64,000 nt of DNA, from the NCBI RefSeq assembly GCF_000737065.1, contig NZ_AQRC01000006.1, forward strand, positions 1-64,000, in the 5' to 3' direction. Below the pieces are notes generated by a model, which saw only the letters and a program-made list of their open reading frames with translations, had not been told where the DNA came from and made no database searches. Source of the DNA: Thioclava atlantica (GTDB taxonomy: Bacteria; Pseudomonadota; Alphaproteobacteria; Rhodobacterales; Rhodobacteraceae). This document shows positions 53,654 to 62,213 of this stretch, piece after piece. Position 1 is the stretch's first letter. The number at the start of each line of letters is the position of its first letter. A program made the translations under genes and the position numbers.

Positions 53654-54901
53654 GTGAAGAAGAACGTGCTCATCATCGGAGCGGGCGGCGTGGCCCAGGT
53701 CGTGGCGCATAAATGCGCACAGAACAACGATATTCTGGGCGACCTGCATATCGCCTCGCGCACCAGGTCGAAATGCGACGCGATCCTCGAGAGCGTGCAT
53801 GAGAAAGGCGCGATGAAGGTCGAGGGCACGTTCGAAGCGCATCAGCTCGACGCGATGGACACCGCCGCCACCGCCGATCTGATCCGCAAGACCGGGGCGC
53901 AGATCGTGATCAATGTGGGCTCGGCCTTCGTGAACAAATACGTGCTCGACGCCTGCATCGAGACCGGCGCCGCCTATATCGACACCGCGATCCACGAAGA
54001 GCCCGACAAGATCTGCGAAACCCCGCCGTGGTATGCGAATTACGAGTGGAAGAAGCGCGATCTCTGCGCCGAGAAGGGGATCACCGCGATCCTCGGCGCG
54101 GGCTTCGATCCCGGCGTGGTCAACGCCTATGCGCGTTTCGCGGTCGACATGATGGACGAGGTGAAATCCATCGACATCGTCGATATCAACGCGGGCTCGC
54201 ATGGCAAGTATTTCGCGACCAATTTCGACCCCGAGATCAACTTCCGCGAATTCACCGGCACCGTCTATTACTGGGAAGACCGGCAATGGAAGGAAAAGGC
54301 GATGTTCGAGACCGGCAAGACCTGGGATCTCCCGGTCGTCGGCCCGTCCAAAGCCTATATGTCGGGCCATGACGAGGTGCATTCGCTCGCGGCCAATTAC
54401 CCGCAGGCCGATGTGCGGTTCTGGATGGGCTTCGGCGATCACTACATCAACGTCTTCACCGTGCTGAAGAATATCGGCCTTCTCTCGGAGCATCCGGTCA
54501 AGACCGCCGAGGGTCAGGAAGTGATCCCGCTCAAGGTGGTCAAGGCCTGCCTGCCCGACCCGGCCTCGCTGGCGCCGAACTATACCGGCAAGACCTGCAT
54601 CGGCGATCTGGTGAAGGGCACCAAGGACGGCGAGGAGTTCGAGGTCTTCGTCTACAACGTCGCCGATCACAAGGACGCCTATAACGAGGTCGGCTCGCAG
54701 GGCATCTCCTACACCGCGGGCGTTCCACCGGTCGCCGCTGCGATCCTGATTGCCGAAGGCGACTGGGATGCGAAGGAAATGAAGAACGTCGAGGAACTGG
54801 ATCCCAAGCCCTTCTTCACCGTGCTCGACCGGATCGGCCTGCCGACCCGCTTGCAGATCGGCGGACTGGGCGGCGAGGACAAGGCCTGGACGGAAGCCTG
54901 A
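53654..54901 (+). CDS. Carboxynorspermidine/carboxyspermidine synthase (saccharopine dehydrogenase-like)
   Basis: A 415-residue NADPH-dependent enzyme of the saccharopine-dehydrogenase fold. The nucleotide site is NVLIIGAGGVAQVVAHKCAQ, and the catalytic region includes GAAYIDTAIHEEPD and LGAGFDPGVVNAYARFAVD. It condenses aspartate semialdehyde with a diamine (1,3-diaminopropane or putrescine). GTG is the start, 8 bases after a ggagacagccgaa ribosome binding site. It is co-transcribed with the decarboxylase and followed by a strong terminator. The pair constitutes the alternative spermidine route, so the S-adenosylmethionine route may be absent. Confidence 0.94.
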   Translation: MKKNVLIIGAGGVAQVVAHKCAQNNDILGDLHIASRTRSKCDAILESVHEKGAMKVEGTFEAHQLDAMDTAATADLIRKTGAQIVINVGSAFVNKYVLDACIETGAAYIDTAIHEEPDKICETPPWYANYEWKKRDLCAEKGITAILGAGFDPGVVNAYARFAVDMMDEVKSIDIVDINAGSHGKYFATNFDPEINFREFTGTVYYWEDRQWKEKAMFETGKTWDLPVVGPSKAYMSGHDEVHSLAANYPQADVRFWMGFGDHYINVFTVLKNIGLLSEHPVKTAEGQEVIPLKVVKACLPDPASLAPNYTGKTCIGDLVKGTKDGEEFEVFVYNVADHKDAYNEVGSQGISYTAGVPPVAAAILIAEGDWDAKEMKNVEELDPKPFFTVLDRIGLPTRLQIGGLGGEDKAWTEA

Positions 54902-54920
54902 GCGGCTTGCCAGAGACATG

Positions 54921-54948
54921 AAAGGCCCGCCAATCGGCGGGCCTTTTC
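54921..54948 (+). terminator. Rho-independent terminator after the polyamine genes
   Basis: Stem aaaggcccgcc and ggcgggccttt with an aatc-like loop, 54921-54946, followed by T residues on the plus strand. It lies 20 bases after the stop codon at 54901. The tRNA-Arg is on the opposite strand directly beyond it. Confidence 0.92.
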
Positions 54949-54972
54949 ACATGGGGACTTCACACGGGGAAG

Positions 54973-55049
54973 TGGCGATCCCGGCAGGATTCGAACCTGC
55001 AACCTGCCCCTTAGGAGGGGGCTGCTCTATCCAGTTGAGCCACGGGACC
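54973..55049 (-). tRNA. tRNA-Arg (anticodon CCT)
   Basis: Read on the minus strand, the 5' acceptor arm ggtcccg pairs with cgggatc at the 3' end (one G-T wobble). The D-arm contains GTGGCTCAACTGGATAGAGC. The anticodon stem GCCCC/GGGGC holds the loop CTCCTAA with anticodon CCT, which reads AGG. The T-arm is GCAGG TTCGAAT CCTGC, and the discriminator base G is followed by an encoded CCA (54973-54975). All arms are canonical. It lies between the polyamine operon and the LacI-type regulator. Confidence 0.96.
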
Positions 55050-55105
55050 ACGCGCCTCTTGATGCCGTCAAAGCGGCGTCTGTGCAAGTCGGGAGCTCCG
55101 CAAAA

Positions 55106-55143
55106 GAAAAGGGGACGCGTATTGGCCCACCGCATCCCCTTTT
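55106..55143. terminator. Hairpin, possible terminator downstream of the 5' side of the tRNA
   Basis: aaaagggga with cgcg (starting near 55106) pairs with cgc and atcccctttt (ending near 55143) around a tattggcccac loop. A and T runs flank it on both sides, so it could terminate in either direction. It lies in the 260-base gap between the tRNA and the LacI-type gene, which otherwise holds no supportable gene. Confidence 0.5.
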
Positions 55144-55309
55144 GGCACTCGCCCCACGATCGGAGTCTACACGCGCTGCGAGCTATGGCGGCGACCGGAA
55201 GATCTGGAGTTCGAACCGGCACCGTTATCGCTAACATACGGCGCATCATTCGCTTGCGCAAGGGAAATGTTTGACGCTAACAAGAATTGACCCATCAGAG
55301 GAAGATCGC

Positions 55310-56338
55310 GTGTCCCGCCCCACTGAAACCCGCCGCCCCCTCACCCTGCGCGATGTCTCCGAGGCATCCGGCGTCTCCGAAATGACGGTGAGCCGCGTGT
55401 TGCGCAATCGCGGAGACGTGTCCGAAACCACCCGCGAGAAGGTGCTTCAGGCCGCCAAGGCGCTCGGCTACGTGCCCAACAAGATCGCCGGCGCCCTGGC
55501 GTCGCAACGGGTCAATCTGGTGGCGGTGATCATTCCCTCGCTGTCGAACCTCGTCTTTCCGAAAGTGCTTTCGAGCATTTCGGACGAGCTCGAGGATACC
55601 GGGCTGCAGCCCGTGGTGGGCGTGACGAACTATTCTCCGGAAAAGGAGGAACAGGTCCTCTACGAGATGCTCTCCTGGCGGCCCTCGGGGGTCATCATCG
55701 CCGGTCTCGAACACACGCCGGCCGCGCGGGCGATGCTCGAGAATGCGGGCATCCCGGTCGTCGAGATCATGGATGTCGATGGCGAGGGCGTGGATTCGGT
55801 CGTCGGCATCTCGCATCGCCGGGCGGGTCTGCACATGGCCGAGGCGATCATCGCCGCGGGCTACCGCCGGATCGGCTTCCTCGGGTCGAAGATGCCCGAG
55901 GATCACCGCGCGCGAAAGCGGCTCGAAGGTTTCCAGGAGGGGCTCGCGAAGGCCGGGATCGAGCTGGCCGATACCGAATTCTACGCGGGCGGCTCGGCGC
56001 TGGCCAAGGGCCGCGAGATGACCGAGACGATCCTCAAGCGGACCCCCGATCTCGATTTCCTCTACTATTCGAACGACATGATCGGCGCGGGCGGGCTCCT
56101 GTGGTGTCTCGATCAGGGGATCGACGTGCCCGGCCGCATCGGCCTTGCCGGCTTCAACGGGCTCGACCTGCTCGACGGGTTCTCGGTGCGGCTCGCGACG
56201 ATGAACGCCTGCCGCGGCGAGATCGGCCGCAAGGCCGCGCAGATCATCGCGGGACGCTCGCAAAGCAACATGATCGGCGGCGAGGTGATCGAACTCGAGC
56301 CCGTACTCGAACCCGGCGACACGATCCGCAAGGCCTGA
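55310..56338 (+). CDS. LacI-family transcriptional regulator
   Basis: A 342-residue LacI/GntR-type regulator. The N-terminal HTH reads LTLRDVSEASGVSEMTVSRV, with LGYVPNKIAGALAS closing the hinge; the periplasmic-binding-protein-like core covers about 70-330 with NLVAVIIPSLSNLVF and LEHTPAARAMLENAGIPVVE. The core resembles the gluconate regulator GntR. The start is taken as GTG at 55310, 8 bases after agaggaaga; a TTG at 55271 in the same frame lacks a good site. It is monocistronic and converges with the polysaccharide permease gene. No sugar catabolic operon is next to it. Confidence 0.9.
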   Translation: MSRPTETRRPLTLRDVSEASGVSEMTVSRVLRNRGDVSETTREKVLQAAKALGYVPNKIAGALASQRVNLVAVIIPSLSNLVFPKVLSSISDELEDTGLQPVVGVTNYSPEKEEQVLYEMLSWRPSGVIIAGLEHTPAARAMLENAGIPVVEIMDVDGEGVDSVVGISHRRAGLHMAEAIIAAGYRRIGFLGSKMPEDHRARKRLEGFQEGLAKAGIELADTEFYAGGSALAKGREMTETILKRTPDLDFLYYSNDMIGAGGLLWCLDQGIDVPGRIGLAGFNGLDLLDGFSVRLATMNACRGEIGRKAAQIIAGRSQSNMIGGEVIELEPVLEPGDTIRKA

Positions 56339-56351
56339 TCCCGAAACGGGG

Positions 56352-57173
56352 TCAGCGGCGCGCGCCCCAGCTGATCGAGGCGTATTGCCGGGTGTAGAAC
56401 TCGCCCATCAGCCCGATCATCAGAAGCGCCAGCCCGACATAGAGCGGATAGTGCCAATCCGAGAAATGCGGATTGTAATTGATGAAGGTGAACCCCCGCG
56501 CCTGGTCGATCGTGTGGAACAAGGGGTTCCAGTCGAACAGGACCAGCATCTTGTGCGGCAGGTTGTTGGCGAGGAACATCTTGCCCGAGGCGATCATGTT
56601 CGCGCGGCTGTAGATCTGCTGGATCACCCCGACCACATCCGGCGCCCAGGGCTTGGCGGCCAGAAGCACCAGCCCGATCGCCAACCCGGTGAACCACGAC
56701 AGCAGCACCATCCCCAGCGCCCCGACCCAGTTGTAGATCTCGATCGGGTGGAAGGCTGCGTGATAGATGAAAAGCACCACGATCATCGACAGCATCTGGA
56801 TATAGAGCGTGCTCAGCGCGGCCGCCGAGATCGAGATCGCGGTCGTCATCGGCGCGTGTTTCATCATCGCCGAGGTCGGCCCCTCGGCGCCGAAAACCGC
56901 GCCGATCGTCTTGGTATGCGTCATGAACAGGAAGATCCCGCTCATGATGTAGAGCAGGAAATCGCCACGCACCGAATTGCCGCGCATCCCGAGCACGCCG
57001 AACATGATGTAGAAGGTCAGCACCAGAAGAAGCGTCTGCACCATGTTCAGGATCAGCCCGACCAGCGCGTTGCCATGCGACTGACGCAACCGGCGGACGG
57101 TCGCATGATAGATCCGCTCCAGCAGGCTGAAGGTCGATCCGAGCGTCGAGTTGCTGCGTTCTGCTCTGAACAT
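56352..57173 (-). CDS. ABC-2-type polysaccharide export permease (KpsM-like)
   Basis: A 273-residue integral membrane protein with six predicted helices. The order and the motifs GNALVGLILNMVQTLLLVLT, LFDWNPLFHTIDQARGFTFI and NYNPHFSDWHYPLYVG are typical of ABC-2 export permeases (KpsM/Wzm). Such proteins transport capsule or O-antigen chains to the periplasm. The gene lacks an adjacent ATPase (KpsT/Wzt), so the partner must be elsewhere. It converges with the LacI-type regulator and is divergent from cysQ with 130 bases between the starts. Confidence 0.87.
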   Translation of the reverse strand: MFRAERSNSTLGSTFSLLERIYHATVRRLRQSHGNALVGLILNMVQTLLLVLTFYIMFGVLGMRGNSVRGDFLLYIMSGIFLFMTHTKTIGAVFGAEGPTSAMMKHAPMTTAISISAAALSTLYIQMLSMIVVLFIYHAAFHPIEIYNWVGALGMVLLSWFTGLAIGLVLLAAKPWAPDVVGVIQQIYSRANMIASGKMFLANNLPHKMLVLFDWNPLFHTIDQARGFTFINYNPHFSDWHYPLYVGLALLMIGLMGEFYTRQYASISWGARR

Positions 57174-57303
57174 AATCCTGCCGGTTCGGGGTGCCGCTCT
57201 GCCTGACGCCGGGCGCCATGCTTGCTCAAGCCGTGCCGGCGCATCATAAGAGGGGTGTTGGAGCATATCAATTGGGCCAGATCATGGCCGGAATGGAGAG
57301 AGC

Positions 57304-58101
57304 ATGGATTTCGAGCATCTGATCAAGGTGATGCGACGGCTCGCGCTCGAGGCGGGCGACAAGATCATGGAGATCTACAACGCGCCCGATTTCGAGGTGA
57401 AATCCAAATCCGACAATTCCCCCGTGACCGAGGCCGATGAGGCGACGGATGCGTTGATCTCGGCGGGGCTGCGCGCGGCCTTTCCCGATATCCCGCTGGT
57501 GACCGAGGAACAGGCCGAGACCCACGATCAGTCCGTCTCGACCTTCCTGATCGTCGATCCGCTCGACGGGACGAAGGAATTCGTCCAGCGGCGCGGCGAT
57601 TTCACCGTCAACATCGCCTATGTGGAAAACGGCGTGCCGCTGCGCGGGGTGGTTTTCGCGCCGGCCAAGGGACGGCTCTTCTATACGCTCGCCGAAGGCC
57701 GCGCAGTCGAGGAGATCGGCCCCGATTTCTCCAAGGACACGGTCGGAACCCAGAAGCCGATCACGGTCTCGGTGCCCGACAATCGCGGGCTGATGGTGGT
57801 GGCATCGAAATCGCATCGCGATCAGGCGACCGACGACTATATCGGCAAATACGCGGTGAAGGACATGCGCTCGGCCGGGTCCTCGCTGAAATTCTGCCTC
57901 GTCGCGACCGGGGAGGCCGATCTCTATCCGCGGCTCGGGCGCACGATGGAATGGGACACCGCAGCCGGTGACGCCGTCCTGCGCGGCGCCGGTGGCGAGA
58001 TGATCCGGTTCGAGGATCATGCGCCCTTCACCTATGGCAAGCCCGGCTTCGAAAACCCCTTCTTCATCGCCTATGCCCCCGGCGTTCTCCTGGTGAAATA
58101 A
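57304..58101 (+). CDS. cysQ: 3'(2'),5'-bisphosphate nucleotidase CysQ
   Basis: A 265-residue lithium-sensitive phosphatase of the inositol-monophosphatase fold. Catalytic metal residues are in PLVTEEQAE and FLIVDPLDGTKEFVQRRGDF, and WDTAAGDAVLRGAGG is the second signature. It hydrolyses 3'-phosphoadenosine 5'-phosphate, a by-product of sulfation and sulfate assimilation. Here it overlaps kdsB by one base and heads the polysaccharide genes, so it may serve sulfotransferases that use PAPS, which is an inference. The start at 57304 follows ggagagagc. Confidence 0.93.
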   Translation: MDFEHLIKVMRRLALEAGDKIMEIYNAPDFEVKSKSDNSPVTEADEATDALISAGLRAAFPDIPLVTEEQAETHDQSVSTFLIVDPLDGTKEFVQRRGDFTVNIAYVENGVPLRGVVFAPAKGRLFYTLAEGRAVEEIGPDFSKDTVGTQKPITVSVPDNRGLMVVASKSHRDQATDDYIGKYAVKDMRSAGSSLKFCLVATGEADLYPRLGRTMEWDTAAGDAVLRGAGGEMIRFEDHAPFTYGKPGFENPFFIAYAPGVLLVK

Positions 58102-58901
58102 TGTCCGTTCTCATCGTCATCCCTGCCCGCTACGCCTCGACCCGCTATCCCGGAAAACCGCTCGTCGAGCTGACCGGGGTCACGGGCGAGAAAAAGACCC
58201 TGATCCAGCGCAGCTGGGAAGCCGCGCAAGCGGTGAGTGGCGTCGACCGCGTCGTCGTCGCGACCGATGACGAGCGGATCCGCGCCCTGAGCGAGGGTTT
58301 CGGCGCCGAGGTGGTGATGACCTCGGAGGCCTGCCGCAACGGGACGGAACGCTGCGCCGAGGCCGCCGAGACGCTGGGCGGCGGTTTCGAGATCGTGGTG
58401 AACCTCCAGGGCGACGCCCCGCTGACCCCCGCCTGGTTCATCGAGGATCTGGTGGCGGGGCTGCGCGCGAATGACTGGGCCGAGCTCGCCACGCCGGTGC
58501 TGCGCTGCGAGGGCGCGATGCTCAAGAGCCTCCACGAGGATCGGATGCACGGACGCGTCGGCGGCACCACCGCGGTCTTCGGCGCGGGCAACCGCGGGCT
58601 TTATTTCTCGAAGGAGGTGATCCCCTATGCCGGGAAGGATTACGCCCCGGAGGCGCCCACCCCGGTCTTTCACCATGTGGGCGTCTATGCCTACCGCCCA
58701 GGCATTCTCGCCGATTACGCGACCTGGCCGATCGGGCCGCTCGAAACGCTCGAAGGGCTCGAACAGCTCCGCTTCCTCGAGAACGGACGCGCGGTGCTCT
58801 GCGTCGAGGTCGAGGCGCGCGGGCGGCAGTTCTGGGAGCTCAACAATCCCTCGGACGTGCCGCGCATCGAGGCGATGATGGCCGAGATGAACCTCGCCTG
58901 A
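58101..58901 (+). CDS. kdsB: 3-deoxy-manno-octulosonate cytidylyltransferase
   Basis: A 266-residue CMP-Kdo synthetase. The signature is IVIPARYASTRYPGKPLVEL, followed by VVVATDDERI, VVMTSEACRNGTERCAEAAE and VVNLQGDAPLTPAWFIEDLV (usually GDEP; here GDAP). Kdo is part of LPS core and also links many capsules to lipid. The KpsU-type paralogue of capsule loci has the same fold, so a duplicate for capsule use is possible. The ATG shares its first base with the cysQ stop codon (TAATG), so the genes are translationally coupled. Confidence 0.92.
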   Translation: MSVLIVIPARYASTRYPGKPLVELTGVTGEKKTLIQRSWEAAQAVSGVDRVVVATDDERIRALSEGFGAEVVMTSEACRNGTERCAEAAETLGGGFEIVVNLQGDAPLTPAWFIEDLVAGLRANDWAELATPVLRCEGAMLKSLHEDRMHGRVGGTTAVFGAGNRGLYFSKEVIPYAGKDYAPEAPTPVFHHVGVYAYRPGILADYATWPIGPLETLEGLEQLRFLENGRAVLCVEVEARGRQFWELNNPSDVPRIEAMMAEMNLA

Positions 58902-59025
58902 ACGCCCGGCCCCTCCGGCAGCAGACCTGGGGAACCCGATACAGATTTGCGCATTCGGTCAGTGTCTGGGCAATAACCAGCGAGGGACGGGATCATGCGA
59001 CAGCAGGTTCCTTGTCCCTTCGCGC

Positions 59026-59050
59026 GTTTGTCGTCACAATGACACCAAAC
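59026..59050 (+). promoter_or_regulatory. Interrupted palindrome upstream of galU
   Basis: GTTTG-tc-GTCA-caa-TGAC-ac-CAAAC, a symmetrical site 36 bases before the galU start. Its first 15 bases match 13 of 15 at 62022, before another glycosyltransferase gene, and both contain GACAC next. It is a strong candidate for a repressor or activator operator. Confidence 0.6.
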
Positions 59051-59085
59051 CCAGCGAGCACATCGCAACAGATCGAAGGTGACAA

Positions 59086-59979
59086 ATGAAACGCAAGGTG
59101 ACGAAGGCGATCTTTCCGGTTGCCGGCCTTGGAACTCGATTCCTCCCCGCCACGAAATCGATCCCGAAAGAGATCCTGACCCTGGTGGACCGCCCGCTCA
59201 TCCAGTACGCGATCGACGAGGCGCGTGCCGCGGGCATCCGGGAATTCATCTTCGTGACCTCGCGCGGCAAGTCCGCGCTTGAGGATTATTTCGACAACGC
59301 GCCCGAACTCGAGGCGGCGCTGCAGGCGAAGAAGAAGACCGAGCTCTACGACGAGCTGCAGAAGACCAACATGGATTCGGGCGCGATCGCCTATGTGCGC
59401 CAGAACCAACCGCTCGGCCTTGGTCACGCGGTCTGGTGCGCGCGTCGGCTCGTGCATGACGAACCCTTCGCGGTCATCCTGACCGATGACGTGATCGCGG
59501 CCGAGAAGCCCTGCCTGCAGCAGATGATGGAAGCCTATGAGGAAACCGGCGGCAACGTCGTGGCCGCGATGGAAGTGCCGCCCGAGAAGACCTCGTCCTA
59601 CGGCGTGCTCGACATCGCCGAGGCGAACGGGCCGATGCTGAAGGTGAAGGGCATGGTCGAGAAGCCCTCGCCGGAGAATGCGCCCTCGAATCTCGCCGTG
59701 ATCGGACGCTACATCCTGACGCCGAATATCATGCAGAACCTCAACAAGAAGGAAACCGGCGCGGGCGGCGAGATCCAGCTCACCGACGCGATCGCGCATG
59801 AGATCGAGGTCGGCAATCCGGTCTACGGCTACCGCTTCAAGGGCCAGCGCTTCGATTGCGGCTCGAAGGCGGGTTTCCTGCAGGCCACCGTGGCCTTCGG
59901 CCTCCAACGCCCCGACCTCAAGGACGAGTTCGGCGACTATCTGAGCGATGTGATGTCGATGCGGACCGCTGCCGAGTAA
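59086..59979 (+). CDS. galU: UTP-glucose-1-phosphate uridylyltransferase
   Basis: A 297-residue GalU that makes UDP-glucose. Motifs are KAIFPVAGLGTRFLPATKSI, PKEILTLVDRPLIQYAIDEA, LTDDVIAAEKPCLQQMMEAY and GRYILTPNIMQNL. UDP-glucose feeds the galE gene next to it, capsule synthesis and also the otsA trehalose route, so it may link these. It is the first gene after a palindromic site (59026) and overlaps nothing; galE starts four bases after the stop. The length is standard. Confidence 0.97.
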   Translation: MKRKVTKAIFPVAGLGTRFLPATKSIPKEILTLVDRPLIQYAIDEARAAGIREFIFVTSRGKSALEDYFDNAPELEAALQAKKKTELYDELQKTNMDSGAIAYVRQNQPLGLGHAVWCARRLVHDEPFAVILTDDVIAAEKPCLQQMMEAYEETGGNVVAAMEVPPEKTSSYGVLDIAEANGPMLKVKGMVEKPSPENAPSNLAVIGRYILTPNIMQNLNKKETGAGGEIQLTDAIAHEIEVGNPVYGYRFKGQRFDCGSKAGFLQATVAFGLQRPDLKDEFGDYLSDVMSMRTAAE

Positions 59980-59982
59980 GCG

Positions 59983-60969
59983 ATGAAGCCGCATGTTCTG
60001 GTGACGGGCGGTGCGGGCTATATCGGCTCGCACGCCTGCAAGGCGCTGAGCGAGGCCGGCTATGTGCCGGTCTGTTTCGACAACCTCTCCACCGGGTGGC
60101 GCGAGGCGGTGAAGTTCGGCCCGCTCGAGGAAGGCGATCTCGCCGACCGCGCCCGGCTCGACGAGGTCTTCGCGACATACAGGCCCGTCGCGGTGATGCA
60201 TTTCGCGGCACTCAGCCTTGTCGGCGAGTCGATGCAGAACCCGTCGAAATACTGGCGCACCAACGTCAATTGCGCGCTCAACCTGATCGAGGCGGCAATC
60301 GATGCGGGTTGCCTGAACGTCGTATTCTCCTCCACCTGCGCCACCTATGGCGATCAGGATGGCGTGGTTCTTGACGAGAACACCGAACAGCGCCCGATCA
60401 ACGCCTATGGCGGCTCGAAACGCGCGATCGAGGACATGCTGCGCGATTTCGGCGCCAGCCACGGGTTGAACTCGGTGATCTTCCGCTATTTCAACGTGGC
60501 CGGCGCCGATCCCGCGGGCGACATCGGCGAGCAGCACGTCCCCGAGACGCATCTGATCCCGCTGATGCTCGACGCGATCGCGGGCAAGCGCCCCGCGCTT
60601 ACCGTCTTCGGATCGGATTATCCCACGCGCGACGGCACCTGCATCCGCGATTACGTCCATGTCTCCGATCTGGTCGACGCGCATGTGCTGGGGCTGAAAT
60701 GGCTCGAGGCGGGCAAACCCTCGCGGGTCTTCTGCCTCGGCTCGGGCAACGGGTTTTCGGTGCGCGAGGTGATCGAGGCCTCGCGTGCGGTGACCAATCG
60801 CGAGGTGCCGATCGTCGAGGGCGCGCGCCGTCCGGGCGATGCGGCGAGCCTCGTCTCGGGCTCACGCCGGGCGCTCGAGGAGCTGGGCTGGCAGCCGCAA
60901 CGCTCTGATCTTTCGGTTATGATCGCGGATGCGTGGCGCTGGCATCAGGCGAAAGAGTATGAATACTGA
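59983..60969 (+). CDS. galE: UDP-glucose 4-epimerase
   Basis: A 328-residue short-chain dehydrogenase-fold epimerase. Motifs are VTGGAGYIGSHACKALSEAG (NAD site), the active-site YGGSKRAIED (Tyr-x3-Lys), FRYFNVAGADPAGDIGEQHV and GTCIRDYVHVSDLVDAHVLG. It interconverts UDP-glucose and UDP-galactose, giving galactose residues to surface polysaccharides. It follows galU by three bases, so they are co-transcribed. The next glycosyltransferase starts 27 bases later. Confidence 0.96.
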   Translation: MKPHVLVTGGAGYIGSHACKALSEAGYVPVCFDNLSTGWREAVKFGPLEEGDLADRARLDEVFATYRPVAVMHFAALSLVGESMQNPSKYWRTNVNCALNLIEAAIDAGCLNVVFSSTCATYGDQDGVVLDENTEQRPINAYGGSKRAIEDMLRDFGASHGLNSVIFRYFNVAGADPAGDIGEQHVPETHLIPLMLDAIAGKRPALTVFGSDYPTRDGTCIRDYVHVSDLVDAHVLGLKWLEAGKPSRVFCLGSGNGFSVREVIEASRAVTNREVPIVEGARRPGDAASLVSGSRRALEELGWQPQRSDLSVMIADAWRWHQAKEYEY

Positions 60970-60996
60970 TCCGCAAGCCGCGGGTCAGGAGTTCGG

Positions 60997-62019
60997 ATGC
61001 CATCGCGCCGCGATTTGTGGGAAGCCTACCGGCTGCGCCTGAAGCGCAGGTCGTTCCTGTGGCGGGCCCTGCGCAAGCGGCGCGAGCTGGTGCGGATCGC
61101 TGACCGCACGCGGCAGATCCGGCCGGGCGCGATCCTTCTCTTCGCGGTGATGCGCAACGAGGCCGACCGCCTGCCCTTCTTCCTGCAGCACTATCGCGGG
61201 CTCGGTGTCGACCACTTCCTGATCGTCGATAATGGCAGCACCGACGGCACGGCCGAGATGCTGCGCGATGCCGGGGATGTCTCGCTCTGGCGGACCATGG
61301 CGAGCTATCGGTCCTCGCGTTTCGGGCTCGACTGGGTGACCTGGCTGATGATCCGGCACGGGCATGATCACTGGTGCCTGACGGTCGATGCGGACGAGTT
61401 GCTGATCTACCCCTATCACGACACCCGCCCCCTCCCCGCGCTCACCGAATGGCTCGACGCCTCGGACCTTCCGGCCTTTCCCGCGATGATGCTCGACCTC
61501 TATCCGAAGGGGCGCCTCGGGGCGCAGCCCTATCGCCCCGGGCAGGATCCGCGCCGCATCCTGAGCTGGTATGACGCGGGCAATTACACGATCACCCGTC
61601 AACGCCGCAGCGACGCGCTCTGGATCCAGGGCGGACCACGGGCGCGCGCTTTCTTCGCGGATCGGCCCCGCCGGGCACCGACGCTCACGAAGATACCTTT
61701 GGTGCGCTGGAACCGCCGCTGGGCCTATCTCAACTCGACCCATGCTCTGCTGCCGCGCCGCCTCAACCGCGTCTATGACGAATGGGGCGGCGAGGCGATC
61801 TCGGGGCTGCTGCTGCACACGAAATTCCTCGATCTGGTCGTCGGGAAATCCGCCGAGGAGAAGAGCCGCGGCGAACATTTCGGCCGACCGGGCGATTTCG
61901 ACCCCTATTACGAGGCGCTGATCGCGGACCCCGAATTGTGGACGCCGCATTCCTCGCGTTTGGGCGACTGGCGCCAGCTCGAAGCGCAGGGCCTCATGTC
62001 GCGCGGAGGCTGGGTCTGA
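60997..62019 (+). CDS. Glycosyltransferase, family 2-like (paralogue A)
   Basis: A 340-residue protein of the Glyco_tranf_2_4 group. It has ILLFAVMRNEADRLPFFLQH, YRGLGVDHFLIVDNGSTDGT and the metal-binding DAD in LTVDADELLIYP near the middle, which are typical of an inverting GT-A fold. The acceptor is unknown. It is co-transcribed with galU-galE (27 bases). A paralogue at 62214 shares the ordered blocks, including QIRP, DNGS, GLDWVTWL/GIDWMNWL, DTRP, LYPKG and KIPLV, so the two arose by duplication. The stop codon is directly followed by a palindrome-like motif. Confidence 0.88.
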   Translation: MPSRRDLWEAYRLRLKRRSFLWRALRKRRELVRIADRTRQIRPGAILLFAVMRNEADRLPFFLQHYRGLGVDHFLIVDNGSTDGTAEMLRDAGDVSLWRTMASYRSSRFGLDWVTWLMIRHGHDHWCLTVDADELLIYPYHDTRPLPALTEWLDASDLPAFPAMMLDLYPKGRLGAQPYRPGQDPRRILSWYDAGNYTITRQRRSDALWIQGGPRARAFFADRPRRAPTLTKIPLVRWNRRWAYLNSTHALLPRRLNRVYDEWGGEAISGLLLHTKFLDLVVGKSAEEKSRGEHFGRPGDFDPYYEALIADPELWTPHSSRLGDWRQLEAQGLMSRGGWV

Positions 62020-62021
62020 GC

Positions 62022-62047
62022 GTTTGTCGCCACATTCGACACAATAC
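62022..62047 (+). promoter_or_regulatory. Palindrome-like motif upstream of glycosyltransferase B
   Basis: TTGTCG-ccacatt-CGACACAA (about 62024-62044) forms a near-perfect inverted repeat in the 194-base gap between paralogues A and B. It matches the galU upstream site in 13 of the first 15 positions and in the adjacent GACAC, with a one-base shift. An AT-rich promoter-like region follows at 62140-62180 (tttgataagtatatttcg). Confidence 0.55.
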
Positions 62048-62213
62048 GCGCGTCGCAAACGCGTTGATTTCTTCTCAGCGCCCGCGAAGGGAGCTATGAC
62101 TATGCGTGATATTGTAGTGACGCGCGGAACTTGTTTTTCTGAAAACGGCGACACTTAACCCTTTGATAAGTATATTTCGAAACAAGGGACCGCAGCAGCG
62201 GAAGGGACAGTAG

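Noticed and set aside
55271-55312. TTG at 55271 as the start of the LacI-type regulator
   Set aside because: The GTG at 55310 has a better ribosome binding site (agaggaaga) and begins just before the conserved HTH.
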